57,007 nucleotides of DNA from Olavius algarvensis spirochete endosymbiont (GCA_900608495.1 UWYT01000239.1:1-57007); one strand, 5' to 3'; numbered from the stretch's first letter, positions 1 through 9,160 are shown. Numbers and translations are program-made. Notes: generated by a model from the letters alone, not told the origin.

Positions 1-1
1 A

Positions 2-127
2 GATTCGCAAAGTGCTGGTTATCAAGTAGGTTCAAGGTTAGTTCGATGCTCTAGTCCCGCGGTTATTACTGAAACGTCCAGCGATAGCCTGCAAGTTGCC
101 TGTCCGAGCGAGTGTGAGTACTCGTGA
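2..127 (+). CDS. Possible 3' end of an unidentified gene cut by the window edge
   Basis: One forward frame is open from the window edge to a TGA and encodes about 41 residues (it begins DSQSAGYQVGSRL and ends PSECEYS), including two cysteines near the end. It would converge on hydF. No family is recognisable. It could equally be a chance open frame in a short intergenic gap, because only 126 bases are visible. Confidence 0.2.
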   Translation, partial: DSQSAGYQVGSRLVRCSSPAVITETSSDSLQVACPSECEYS

Positions 128-160
128 TAATTTCGGCAGGCAGGTGGTTATCCATTGTCT

Positions 161-1423
161 TCAAGCACTTGCCAGGCCCCAGGGCTCCAAAACTTTTCTA
201 AGCGCCTTATCTCCCTGGATATAAGACAGTAACAAACCATAGTTTGTAAACGGTATCTGCAAGTTCTCAACATCTCTTATTCTCGCATTTAATTCCTGAG
301 AGCTTATCATGCAGCCCCCGCAGTGAATAATCAGTTTATACTCACTAAGCTGCTCATTCTCCTGAAACTCCCTTCCGAAATTATGCTCCAGGACAACCCC
401 TGGAAACTTCTCTCTGAAATAATTAGGAATCTGTACCGTACCTATATCCTCCCCTACTCTTGAGTGATTGCATGCCTCCACAATCAGAACTCTCTCTTCC
501 TCTTCAAGTTCTTTTAAAACCTTCAATCCCTGCACAAAAAGCCTTAGCTTTCCTCTGCTGAAATAATTAATCATCGCTATCGAAAATGTGGTTAGCTTGA
601 TATCAGCAGGAACCCACTCTGCCATTATATCCATCGCCTGGGAATCGGTGATTATTGCTTCCGGCCCTTTCTTGAAATTGTCTATGAAGCTCAGAAATCT
701 CTGCTTCTCTTCTTTCTTCCTTTCGCTTCTTGCCTTGTTTAAATCCATCCTAAAAGATACGGGATAGGCCCAATTTCTTGTTATATACTCCTCGGTCATA
801 GCCTGCGGCCTCAGATACCTGCCAGGGGGAGTCTCAACATCCATTGGTATATTCAACACGTAGTATTCTTCCCTTTCCACAAAGGGCAGAAGTGCCTGCT
901 TCTTGTTCCTGGATTCAAAATTATCGATTACAAAATTCAACAATCTTTGCCTGTAAGAATCATCATTTGCCTTGATGGCTATCTTCTTGTAGAATTTGAG
1001 CAGGGGAATTCCAACCTCCTTATCTTCAGAAAATAAGTTCTTGATAATGAGTATCTGCTTGTCCATATCCCTTGCTCTTTCTATCAACTCTTCCTCAACC
1101 TCAAAGCTGTAACTGGAAGGATCTATAACAACGAGGGCAAGATCGCATTCTTTCAAATCGGAATACACCTTCTTCCTCTTCTTGTTCCCCAGTTCTCCTT
1201 TTTCGTCCAGTCCAGCAGTGTCAAAAAGCTTTACGGGGCCTATCCCATGAATCTCCAGCAGGGATATTTTCGTATCCGCAGTGGTTCCAGGAGTAGCATC
1301 TACAAGCGATGTGTTCTGCTGAGTAAGCAAGTTCATCACAGAACTCTTACCCACATTCATCTCTCCAAATATCCCTATATAATCTCTCTCAACTAACATC
1401 GCCAATGTCTTGAATCCCCCCAT
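161..1423 (-). CDS. hydF: [FeFe] hydrogenase H-cluster maturation GTPase HydF
   Basis: HydF is the scaffold on which the 2Fe subcluster of the [FeFe] hydrogenase H-cluster is assembled and from which it is delivered to the apo-hydrogenase. The 420-residue protein has an N-terminal GTPase domain: Walker A GEMNVGKSS (about residues 20-28), a switch region ATPGTTAD and the DTAGLDE motif near residue 69. The C-terminal cluster-binding domain shows the family ligands CNH (near 318) and HCGGC (near 368). Its length matches the family. The start overlaps the end of hydE by 31 bases. A second Met at residue 9 is an alternative start, since the GTPase fold begins just after it. It is the last gene of a hydG-hydE-hydF transcript. 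Confidence 0.96.
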   Translation of the reverse strand: MGGFKTLAMLVERDYIGIFGEMNVGKSSVMNLLTQQNTSLVDATPGTTADTKISLLEIHGIGPVKLFDTAGLDEKGELGNKKRKKVYSDLKECDLALVVIDPSSYSFEVEEELIERARDMDKQILIIKNLFSEDKEVGIPLLKFYKKIAIKANDDSYRQRLLNFVIDNFESRNKKQALLPFVEREEYYVLNIPMDVETPPGRYLRPQAMTEEYITRNWAYPVSFRMDLNKARSERKKEEKQRFLSFIDNFKKGPEAIITDSQAMDIMAEWVPADIKLTTFSIAMINYFSRGKLRLFVQGLKVLKELEEEERVLIVEACNHSRVGEDIGTVQIPNYFREKFPGVVLEHNFGREFQENEQLSEYKLIIHCGGCMISSQELNARIRDVENLQIPFTNYGLLLSYIQGDKALRKVLEPWGLASA

Positions 1424-2403
1424 TCATTAAACCCAATCTCCCTTCCCATGCTTCTTATCCTCTCTGACAGAGAGAGTTTGGAGTCGGCAGTCTGCTCATT
1501 TATGCACGGCCTTCCATCATAAAGTTGATAATGCTTCCTTACTTCGGCGGGAGTCACTAATGGCATTATGATATTGGCTCCAAATGCAAGCGCCTTCTCT
1601 CTGCCTATGGGGTCTATGGCCTGCAAGGCAGTTGCAGCTGCGATATTTATATTCTTCATTGCTATTCTTACAGCGGCCACCATTTTCAGACTTAGCTCTA
1701 TACTGCCACTTCTGTTGTCTCTCATAGGCGTATCCTTATGCGGTATGTAAGGCCCCATCCCTATCATGTCTATGTCATACTCTTTGAAAAATTCTATATC
1801 TTCTGCAAGATCTTCCTCGCTTTGCCCGGGCAGTCCTATCATAACTCCAGTCCCCACTTGATATCCCACTTCCTTCAAGTCCACCAAGCAGGCCTTTCTC
1901 TTCTGCAGAGAAACTGAAGATGGATGTATCTTGTTGAAGAGTTCTGGATTCGTGGTTTCAATTCTCAGCAGATATCTATGCGCCCCAGCATTGAACCAGG
2001 TTCGATATGTTTCCTTGCTCTGTTCTCCGCAACTTAGGGATATCCCCAATCCCCTGGGCAATTTTTCGGAAACAGTTTTCTCCTTTGTCGTTCTGACGAT
2101 ATCCTCGACAAAACTTACAAAGTCCCTACTCTCTCTTTCTCCCGATTGCAGCATCAGGGAACCATAGCCTTCCCCGGCGCACCAGGAGGCAATATTCACA
2201 ATTTCTTCTTTGCTAAGTTCAAATCTTTTTACATTTGAGTTACTCTTCCTTATTCCGCAATAATTGCAGTCTCTCCTGCAAATGTTCGAGAATTCCAATA
2301 GTCCTCTGTAATATACTTTTTCTCCCACAGCCTTTTTCATTACGGCATATGATTTCTTCCTCAGCTTCTCAATATCCGTTCTCAGCAAACTCAGTGTATC
2401 CAT
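1393..2403 (-). CDS. hydE: [FeFe] hydrogenase maturation radical SAM enzyme HydE
   Basis: HydE is a radical S-adenosylmethionine enzyme acting in assembly of the H-cluster 2Fe unit, downstream of HydG. The 336-residue protein carries the CX3CX2C cluster motif CRRDCNYCG near residues 42-50 and keeps the BioB/HydE barrel pattern (GYGSLMLQSGE, later TGVMIGLPGQ and GMGPYIPH). Its length is normal. Its start lies immediately after the hydG stop, and its end overlaps hydF, so the three genes are almost certainly one transcript. BioB and PylB are the close relatives to exclude. The location between hydG and hydF decides the call. Confidence 0.95.
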   Translation of the reverse strand: MDTLSLLRTDIEKLRKKSYAVMKKAVGEKVYYRGLLEFSNICRRDCNYCGIRKSNSNVKRFELSKEEIVNIASWCAGEGYGSLMLQSGERESRDFVSFVEDIVRTTKEKTVSEKLPRGLGISLSCGEQSKETYRTWFNAGAHRYLLRIETTNPELFNKIHPSSVSLQKRKACLVDLKEVGYQVGTGVMIGLPGQSEEDLAEDIEFFKEYDIDMIGMGPYIPHKDTPMRDNRSGSIELSLKMVAAVRIAMKNINIAAATALQAIDPIGREKALAFGANIIMPLVTPAEVRKHYQLYDGRPCINEQTADSKLSLSERIRSMGREIGFNEWGDSRHWRC

Positions 2404-2404
2404 T

Positions 2405-3775
2405 TCAAAAATAAAGATCTCTCACTCCATTTCTTATCTTATGGAGATATTCCTCTGTCTTTTTTTTCCTTTCCCTGGGAACGTATCGCATCATCTTCTC
2501 TATGAGCTCCTCGCCCTTTTCTTTAGTTTCCGCATCGGCATAATCCTCAAGATATTCCTGCAGTGTCGTAAGAGAATTAGGCAGACAATGGACTTTGATT
2601 AAACCAGGTTTCGCAAGATCCATGAAATCCTTCCCTACTCTTCCAAGCCTGTAGCATCCTGTACAGAAAGAAGGGACAAACCCTCTATTTATCACATCCT
2701 TGATAACTTCCCCGGTACTTCTTGTATCGTTTAGGGAAAACTGCCCCCACTCTTCCCTGGAATAACCCCCCGGACTTGTCTTTGACCCGGCGCTTATCTG
2801 TGAAACCCCGAGATTAAAAAGCTCTGTTCTTAATTCCATTGGTTCCCTAGTGGAAAGTATTATCCCTGTATAGGGAACCGCCAATCTCAATACAGCAACC
2901 AGCTTCCTGAAGTCGATATCTGAAACTGGTTTCGGTATGTTCATGGAGGCAAAAGCATTGTTCGCTGGTTTTACTCTTGGGACAGAAATCGTATGAGGCC
3001 CTATGCCATAGGCGGTATCAAGGTGCTTCGCATGTTGCAACAGGGCCAATACTTCGAATTTATAATCGTACAACCCAAAGAGCGCCCCTATGCCAACATC
3101 ATTAAGACCACTCTCCAACGCCATATCCATGGTGTTCAATCTACGTTCATAATCAGCCTTCATTCCCTCCGGATGCATCTTCCTATAGGTTTCTCTATGA
3201 TAGGTTTCCTGAAATACGGTGTAGGTGCCTATCTTCGCCTTGTTTATTTCTCCGAACTGCTCCTTTTCCAAGGGAGCTATCTCCAAGTTCACCCTGCGTA
3301 TGCCACTACCTTTGGAGTCCTTCACAGAATATATGGCCTCTATGGCTTGGATAATCAGTTCAAAGTTATTCTCATCCTCTCCGGAGAGCAGCAATATCCT
3401 TTTGTGGCCTTGTTCCAGGATAAGCCGGGTTTCAGTTTTAATTTCCTCTATAGAGAGTTCTCTCCTGACTATCTCCTTATTGTCTTTTCTAAATCCGCAA
3501 TAAAGACAGTTATTGGAACAATAATTTGAGATGTACAATGGAGCGAAGAAAACAAGCCTCTTCCCATATATCTCGTTTTTTATCTTCTTTGCAGTTGTAA
3601 ACAACCCTTCCAGCAGTTCCATATCCTCCATTTGCAATAGAACCGCTGCTTCTTCCAAGCCAAGTCCATCGAGCAACAAAGCCTTCCCCAGGATATCCTC
3701 TGCTTCTTTGCTGGATGCGCCTTCAGTTTTTTTCAACACCCCTACCAGCTTGCTCTCATCAATAAATCTCATCAT
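2405..3775 (-). CDS. hydG: [FeFe] hydrogenase maturation radical SAM enzyme HydG (tyrosine lyase)
   Basis: HydG cleaves tyrosine to p-cresol and dehydroglycine and turns the latter into the CO and CN ligands of the H-cluster. The 456-residue protein has the radical SAM motif CSNNCLYCG near residues 84-92. It also has the C-terminal CX2CX22C motif that holds the second cluster: CTGC near 370, then a further Cys in KVHCLP 23 positions on. This separates HydG from the shorter ThiH. It is first in the operon. The start is a double ATG, and the first one is used here. About 70 bases separate it from the next gene upstream. Confidence 0.96.
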   Translation of the reverse strand: MMRFIDESKLVGVLKKTEGASSKEAEDILGKALLLDGLGLEEAAVLLQMEDMELLEGLFTTAKKIKNEIYGKRLVFFAPLYISNYCSNNCLYCGFRKDNKEIVRRELSIEEIKTETRLILEQGHKRILLLSGEDENNFELIIQAIEAIYSVKDSKGSGIRRVNLEIAPLEKEQFGEINKAKIGTYTVFQETYHRETYRKMHPEGMKADYERRLNTMDMALESGLNDVGIGALFGLYDYKFEVLALLQHAKHLDTAYGIGPHTISVPRVKPANNAFASMNIPKPVSDIDFRKLVAVLRLAVPYTGIILSTREPMELRTELFNLGVSQISAGSKTSPGGYSREEWGQFSLNDTRSTGEVIKDVINRGFVPSFCTGCYRLGRVGKDFMDLAKPGLIKVHCLPNSLTTLQEYLEDYADAETKEKGEELIEKMMRYVPRERKKKTEEYLHKIRNGVRDLYF

Positions 3776-3847
3776 AAGAACCTGCTCTTATTCTATTGTT
3801 TCACTGGGGCAGCATGGCCCTTGAGTTTATCATTCCCTGTTCATCCA

Positions 3848-4792
3848 TCAATTATTCGCCAACAAAGCACGCATCTCGATATCAATTCCCTCCAGAGAAC
3901 TGAATTTAGGTTGATATCCGAGTTCTCGAGCCTTGTTGTCAGTACTGTAATAATTCGATTTCCTTCCCGTAACAGCAGCATAGTCAAAATCGTCCTCAAC
4001 GCGATAACGGAGGCCGAAGTTCTTCTTCATATAATTCAGCACATCAAATTTAGACACCTCACCTCGACTGTAGAGATTAAAGGAATCATTGAGTGGGGTG
4101 CGTTCCACACATAGCATAACCAAGGAGAACAAATCATATGGAGTAACGTAATCCCTAAGCATATCAGCCGGGTTTGTCTGGAACACAGAGTCTGCTCGCA
4201 GTGCCCGAACGACATCAGACAAAAAAAATCCACTTCCCAGATCAATGAATCTACTGAAATAAGAGAACACTCTGATATCGACAATATGATATTCGTGCAA
4301 TGCACGATGCTTTGCCTCCGAATTGATTTTTGCTATCATATAAGAGTGCTCTACAGATAAGTTGTTAATAGGTACATGCGAAACTGTGGCTTCATCCACA
4401 GGAGAAGGAAAGTCTCTGCCATAAACCGCTCCGCTTGAGAAGTTTGTATACCGCGTCCCGGGATGGCGTTTCAGGTAGTGAATCACCCTCCGATCATACT
4501 CTTCTGTCAAAAAGAATATCTCCGATCCGGCGTGACGAAGTTTTGCAGGATCTCCAATACCTACGCAGTTTATAATCACATCATAACTTGATTCTGAGTC
4601 TTCAAATGAATCTAAATCGCGAACCACGAAAGTGACAGAGCCCCTGGACACAGCCAGCGATTCCAGGAACTTCCTCACGCCATCAGTATTTCTTGCGAAC
4701 AGATGACATCTGCCTGTTAAACCCCTGTGCAGAAACGTATATACCAGCCCCTTCGCGATATGGCTTGTCGCTCCGAGTAAGGCAATTCGCAT
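3848..4792 (-). CDS. NAD-dependent epimerase/dehydratase family protein
   Basis: This 314-residue protein is an extended short-chain dehydrogenase of the nucleotide-sugar epimerase/dehydratase type. The N-terminal Rossmann motif is a variant, GATSHIAKG (residues 7-15). A catalytic Ser/Tyr pair is suggested by NFSSGAVYG near 128-136 and YMIAK near 160-164. It probably oxidises or reduces a sugar nucleotide or related hydroxy compound, but the substrate cannot be told. It starts two bases after the stop of the thiamine-diphosphate enzyme, so the two are probably translated together. Surface polysaccharide or secondary-metabolite chemistry are both possible. Confidence 0.78.
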   Translation of the reverse strand: MRIALLGATSHIAKGLVYTFLHRGLTGRCHLFARNTDGVRKFLESLAVSRGSVTFVVRDLDSFEDSESSYDVIINCVGIGDPAKLRHAGSEIFFLTEEYDRRVIHYLKRHPGTRYTNFSSGAVYGRDFPSPVDEATVSHVPINNLSVEHSYMIAKINSEAKHRALHEYHIVDIRVFSYFSRFIDLGSGFFLSDVVRALRADSVFQTNPADMLRDYVTPYDLFSLVMLCVERTPLNDSFNLYSRGEVSKFDVLNYMKKNFGLRYRVEDDFDYAAVTGRKSNYYSTDNKARELGYQPKFSSLEGIDIEMRALLANN

Positions 4793-4794
4793 TG

Positions 4795-6600
4795 TCAGTC
4801 TTTTTGCAGTGGCGATACAAGCATTTCCTGCATAAACTCCTCTCGCTCGAGAAAAGGAAACATATCCTCCATTGGCTTTGACACCATGCGCCCATCATCC
4901 AGCTTGAGGGAGCTTACCGTTGGAATTATTGCCTGATTTTCAGGAGAGAGAAATTCGCAAATAACTGGGCCATCGTATCCAAGTGTAATATCTAAACCTT
5001 CTTCCAAATCTGAGACATCGTGTATCCTCACAAACTTAATCCCATAGGCTGCGGCAATCTTTTCTGTTGAAGGGAAGGAAACCTCGTTTCGATTATCTGT
5101 CCCTATGGTTCTTCCGTCAAAGAATTTGCCCTGTGTTGCCCTGATAGATAAGTAACCATTGTTATTGATAACAAAGAGTTTAACCGGGAGTCTGTTATGA
5201 ACAAGTGTTTGAAACTCCTGAAGATTCAGTTGAAGTGATCCATCTCCAGTGATTCCTATCACTTCACCGTTTCCTTTTGCGATACTTACCCCCAAGCAAG
5301 CAGGCAACGTGAATCCCATATCTGCCTGAGCACCCGAGGTAATATGTTTTTGATCGCCATATATTTTAAGTCCCTGGGCTGTAGCATAATATGCCGATCC
5401 GGCATCAGAAACTACCACTGCTTCCGGTTTAATCTTTTTTGAGAGCACGTCAAGAAAGTGATAGATGTTGACTCCCTCAGTCTCCTTGCAGTATTCAGGG
5501 AGACAAACCGGCCATTTGCTCCGCCAGGTTCTACATTTTTCTGCCCATGGTTCAAAAGAACCTTCCTGCATTGATAGAGTCGAAAGGCATTTCTGCATAA
5601 AATCCTTCACATCCGCATTTATGAAGTCATCTATCGCAACAGTGTCTTTTTTATGCTCCTGCGGATCGATATCAACAACAAATACATGTGCTTCACGGGC
5701 GAATTGGTTATATTCAAATCCGGTAGAGGGTACACTCAGCCTGCTTCCCAGAGAAATGACAAGATCTGCATTCTGCAATGCGAAATTTCCAGCACGATCG
5801 CCCTTGATACCAATTCGCCCGATAGCAAGATGATGATCGCTGGGAAGAATATCAATGGTTAGAAAAGTGCACACCACAGGAATATTCCATGTCTCCGCGA
5901 ATTTCCGAAATAAACTGTTCGATTTGGATAGTTTTATTCCATTTCCAGCTATAATAACCGGCCGCTTCGCACTTTCAATACAGTTCGCAAAACGCTTAAT
6001 CCCATCTTCGCAGGCTTCCAGCTTGTACGATAAGCTGTTTCCCGGAGGGGTGTATCCTTTCAGGTTAGCTATTTCAACTTCAGCCCCCTGGACATCCAGT
6101 GGAATATCCAACCAAACCGGCCCCGGCCTCCCCGACTGAGCCATCCAGCTTGCCTTTTCAAAATGATAACGAATTTCGTCGGGATTGTTCACCATTGCAG
6201 CATACTTCGTTATAGGCTTTACTATAGATACAATATCTGCCTCCTGCACACCGAATTGTCGCAGTTTCGCCGCGCTATTTGCTGAAGTCTCCTTTCTTTT
6301 TACTTGCCCTGAAACGAATATGCAGCTAACACTGTCTTGCCATGCGTCAAGTAACCCGGTAAGGGCGTTGGTTCCTCCACACCCAGTAGAAACCATGGCT
6401 ACCCCAAAACTGTTCCGGTACTTCGCGTATCCCACTGCCCCAACAGCGCATGCCAATTCGTGATGGTTACACAGCGCCTTAAGCTCAGGATGCTTAGCGA
6501 CTCCATCGTTAAGGAACATCGCCCCCCCTCCTGTTACCATGAAAACATGGCTCACGCCCAAGCTATATATATACTCTGAAATATAATCGGCTACTCTCAA
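4795..6600 (-). CDS. Thiamine-diphosphate enzyme of the acetolactate synthase family, no small subunit nearby
   Basis: The 601-residue protein has the three-domain plan of acetolactate-synthase-like ThDP enzymes. The cofactor-activating Glu is in CNHHELACA (near residue 48), followed by a central domain. The ThDP/Mg motif runs from GDGS (near 454) to NNNGYLSI about 25 residues later. The start codon is TTG, preceded by AGGGAGA at a good distance. There is no ilvN-like regulatory subunit, and the neighbours are an aminotransferase and an epimerase, so branched-chain amino acid synthesis is unlikely. Relatives in O-antigen loci (YerE-type) add a two-carbon unit to keto sugars, and a similar carboligation is possible here. 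The substrate is unknown. Confidence 0.85.
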   Translation of the reverse strand: MRVADYISEYIYSLGVSHVFMVTGGGAMFLNDGVAKHPELKALCNHHELACAVGAVGYAKYRNSFGVAMVSTGCGGTNALTGLLDAWQDSVSCIFVSGQVKRKETSANSAAKLRQFGVQEADIVSIVKPITKYAAMVNNPDEIRYHFEKASWMAQSGRPGPVWLDIPLDVQGAEVEIANLKGYTPPGNSLSYKLEACEDGIKRFANCIESAKRPVIIAGNGIKLSKSNSLFRKFAETWNIPVVCTFLTIDILPSDHHLAIGRIGIKGDRAGNFALQNADLVISLGSRLSVPSTGFEYNQFAREAHVFVVDIDPQEHKKDTVAIDDFINADVKDFMQKCLSTLSMQEGSFEPWAEKCRTWRSKWPVCLPEYCKETEGVNIYHFLDVLSKKIKPEAVVVSDAGSAYYATAQGLKIYGDQKHITSGAQADMGFTLPACLGVSIAKGNGEVIGITGDGSLQLNLQEFQTLVHNRLPVKLFVINNNGYLSIRATQGKFFDGRTIGTDNRNEVSFPSTEKIAAAYGIKFVRIHDVSDLEEGLDITLGYDGPVICEFLSPENQAIIPTVSSLKLDDGRMVSKPMEDMFPFLEREEFMQEMLVSPLQKD

Positions 6601-6623
6601 CTAATTCTCCCTAATACAATAAT

Positions 6624-7796
6624 TTATAGACTTTGCACAGCAGTTTTCAGTCGCGCCATTCCTCTGCGAATGTTACTCTGTGAATTTGCATAGCATAATC
6701 GAACAAATCCTTCCCCATACTGCCCAAAATTCGTTCCGGGCAACAACGCCACTCCTGCCTCCTCAAGGGCAAAATCAGCAAATTCCTTGCTGCTCAAACC
6801 AGTGCCTACGACACTGGGGAACACATAAAACGCCCCTCCTGGCATTAAGCATGTTACACCAGGAATATTGTTCAGTTCCTCGACAATGATATCCCGCCGT
6901 TTCCGGTATTCCCGCATCATAGCCCGTGTACCCTCTTGATCGCCGATCGCCGCCTCTATCCCCGCACGTTGAACAAAAGGAGAAACGCAAGAGGATGTCG
7001 TCTCAAGTAAAAGTGCCATCTTCTCGGCAACATCCGTCGGCGCAATAACTGCGCCTAAGCGCCAGCCAGTCATAGCAAACGCCTTACTGAAACCATTTGC
7101 CAGTATGGTTCTGCGTTTACATGAATCATACACCGATGAGCTGCAAAAGAGCGCATTCGCAAATAGCATGCGCGAGTAAACCTCATCGCTGTAGATGTAT
7201 ACGTCGTGCTCTTCTGCAATCTGATATATTTCGAGAATCTCCTCCGGGGTAATCACTGCTCCTGTCGGGTTTTGAGGAGAATTGAGTATGATAAGGCGGG
7301 TACGCTTAGTTATTACATCTCGAAGGTCTTGCGGGTTCATCCGAAAACCATTTTCTTCTCTAAGAGGTACGCGAACCGGCTTAACACCACAAAAATCTAT
7401 CACTGAGTAGTAGGTTGGAAACCCAGGATCCGGAACAACCACCTCATCTCCTGGATTCACAAGACATCGAATTGCATAGTAAACAATGATGTTAGCTCCT
7501 GGAGTTATCACAATCTGCTCTATAGCAGGGGTGAATCCTCGACTATTCTGGGTAACACTAGCCACAACTTCACGAAACTCATACATTCCATAAGAACTTG
7601 TGTAGTGTACTTCTCCATTAACCAATGACTCTATTGCAACGTTAGTGATATTTTCAGGAGTGGAAAAATCCGGATCGCCAATCTCGAATTGTATAATCTC
7701 TTTCCCTTCTCGCTCAAGCTCCTGGATGCGCCCCAGCATTTTGAACATGGGCTGCCCATGCAGGTTATGCGCCGCATCTGATAACCGGTATTCCAT
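6624..7796 (-). CDS. PLP-dependent aminotransferase, class I/II (aspartate aminotransferase-like)
   Basis: The 390-residue fold-type I aminotransferase has the PLP lysine in GFSKAFAMTGWRLG, the NSPQNPTGA motif, YSDEVYS, and the C-terminal arginine region GFVRLCYA. The chosen ATG has GGAGGTG eight bases upstream. A GTG five codons earlier is possible but would overlap this ribosome site. It is the first gene of a probable three-gene unit, followed at 24 bases by the ThDP enzyme and then the epimerase. Family members act on aspartate, aromatic or branched amino acids. The linkage suggests it supplies or consumes a keto acid used by the ThDP enzyme, but this is inference. Confidence 0.88.
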   Translation of the reverse strand: MEYRLSDAAHNLHGQPMFKMLGRIQELEREGKEIIQFEIGDPDFSTPENITNVAIESLVNGEVHYTSSYGMYEFREVVASVTQNSRGFTPAIEQIVITPGANIIVYYAIRCLVNPGDEVVVPDPGFPTYYSVIDFCGVKPVRVPLREENGFRMNPQDLRDVITKRTRLIILNSPQNPTGAVITPEEILEIYQIAEEHDVYIYSDEVYSRMLFANALFCSSSVYDSCKRRTILANGFSKAFAMTGWRLGAVIAPTDVAEKMALLLETTSSCVSPFVQRAGIEAAIGDQEGTRAMMREYRKRRDIIVEELNNIPGVTCLMPGGAFYVFPSVVGTGLSSKEFADFALEEAGVALLPGTNFGQYGEGFVRLCYANSQSNIRRGMARLKTAVQSL

Positions 7797-8004
7797 AGCA
7801 AGCACCTCCACTCATCGCCTAGGCTTACACACATTTTACCGTATAACAGAGTTAATGGGAAGAATTTTACGATACACAGGCTGTGTTCTGGCTGCAGCGG
7901 GTGTTCGGCGCCAGGTGTCAAATCTGGTTATCGACAGTACATCGGCGTTCCTTCACATTGAGGCGTGGGGAGAAGAAAGCAGGAACATGGAAGCTATGAG
8001 AGCT

Positions 8005-8529
8005 CTATTTCAATAAGAGTCCCATCAGATTCGAGTAGTCGTTCTCCACATCACTTGCATCCAGAATCTGCGCTATCGCACCGCGATGGTGGGTTTGATG
8101 ATTGAACAGATGCATTAGTATTTTTCCGAACGTGAACGTATAAACTTCTCCTTTCGGGTTCTTGAGATCGATATCACCTTCAAACAGTTCCGATGGAGCA
8201 GTTTCCACTAAATGAATAATCAGGCTGTCAGTGCCCTGACGATGTTCCCACAGTTCGGGAAGATTATCGTGCAAAATCTTCCCCCACCCCGGATGCTCAA
8301 ATTGAAGAACCGGCGAGTTTAGAACCGGAAGTTCCAGATTTCCATCTCGATAAGCAGTCAGCCAGCTTAGATCTGACACCAGGACGTGATTCAGCACTCC
8401 CAGTATGTTGTCAAAATATGATCCGGCATCTTGTGTGACAAGAGTGGAATTCCGGCCTTGCAATAATTTATAGAGCGCACGATTTGTAACCTGGTTGTAT
8501 AGAGCCATCAGCTTCAGCAGTTCTTTCAT
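8005..8529 (-). CDS. DinB/YfiT-like metal-binding four-helix protein
   Basis: The 174-residue protein belongs to the DinB superfamily. It has a first metal histidine in VLNHVLVSD and the late pair HQTHHRG, forming the His triad on a four-helix bundle. Members are thiol-dependent transferases or are induced by DNA damage in Bacillus, but most have no known substrate. It stands alone, with gaps of about 100 and 200 bases on its two sides. Confidence 0.8.
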   Translation of the reverse strand: MKELLKLMALYNQVTNRALYKLLQGRNSTLVTQDAGSYFDNILGVLNHVLVSDLSWLTAYRDGNLELPVLNSPVLQFEHPGWGKILHDNLPELWEHRQGTDSLIIHLVETAPSELFEGDIDLKNPKGEVYTFTFGKILMHLFNHQTHHRGAIAQILDASDVENDYSNLMGLLLK

Positions 8530-8632
8530 AACCTGATACTAGCGCTACAGTTCCCGCTAAACAACAAAAATCCAACCAAACCTTGATTCGCCCGCGATTA
8601 ATCCTTTAACTCCACGATTTTTGCCTGTTGCT

Positions 8633-8935
8633 TCAATGATTATCTCTATCCGAACTTCTCCTCTTGCGCCCCCGAAGTAGAGAGAGGCTTCCGAAACCGG
8701 CAATCACGGCAATGTAGTAGCCAAAATCATACCACCAGCCGGTATTCACAGTTTCATAAATCCGTATTACCCTTTTGAACAAACTCACGATGAGCGTGAA
8801 TGGCGCTATCCAACCATGCCAAATGCCATGTAAAAAATTTGCGGGCTCGGCATCTGTGAACTTGCCGCTTCCCGGAGCACAGGCACTCAGCACCAAAACG
8901 GCGAGGACCAACAGAATTACAAATATCTTTCTCAA
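8633..8935 (-). CDS. Small lipoprotein or signal-peptide protein with one membrane segment
   Basis: This 100-residue protein starts at TTG with a strong AAGGAG seven bases upstream. The N-terminus is a lipoprotein-like signal, with a hydrophobic run ending LVLSACAPG (Cys 19). A second hydrophobic segment lies near residues 73-85 (YYIAVIAGFGSLSLL), followed by a basic tail RGRKRRSS. It contains many Trp and Gly residues (HGIWHGWIAPF). I do not recognise a named family, though it resembles small YidC-neighbour-like or DUF membrane proteins. It lies downstream of ligA and a very short membrane peptide and may share their transcript. Confidence 0.6.
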   Translation of the reverse strand: MRKIFVILLVLAVLVLSACAPGSGKFTDAEPANFLHGIWHGWIAPFTLIVSLFKRVIRIYETVNTGWWYDFGYYIAVIAGFGSLSLLRGRKRRSSDRDNH

Positions 8936-9041
8936 TTTAAATCTCCTTATAATTCCTCATTTTATTCTAAATGAGACTGTGTTGTAAGCTCTCGAAGCCC
9001 ATTCTGGAGTACATTCGCTGTCGCAAAAAGCTTACTCCGAT

Positions 9042-9131
9042 TCACCAGAGAACGGGGCCACACCTGTTTGCAGATAAAACAATGGCTGCCACTATCACAA
9101 CCACAAGAATAGTGACAATCATAGATTTCAT
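9042..9131 (-). CDS. Putative 29-residue single-pass membrane peptide
   Basis: A short frame starts at ATG with GGGGGAG seven bases upstream. It encodes MKSMIVTILVVVIV followed by AAIVLSANRCGPVLW. About 17 hydrophobic residues follow a short basic N-terminus, with one Cys near the end. It lies in the gap between ligA (30 bases upstream) and the small lipoprotein-like gene. The good ribosome site and the purely hydrophobic content favour a real small membrane protein, but no homologue is known to me. Confidence 0.42.
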   Translation of the reverse strand: MKSMIVTILVVVIVAAIVLSANRCGPVLW

Positions 9132-9160
9132 AAGTTACTCCCCCAACCATACCGCATCAG

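Noticed and set aside
2993-3529. 178-residue plus-strand frame
   Set aside because: It is antisense to hydG, which is complete and well conserved there.
8962-9150. 62-residue minus-strand frame with several cysteines
   Set aside because: It overlaps the 29-residue membrane peptide frame, which has the better ribosome site and a more protein-like composition.
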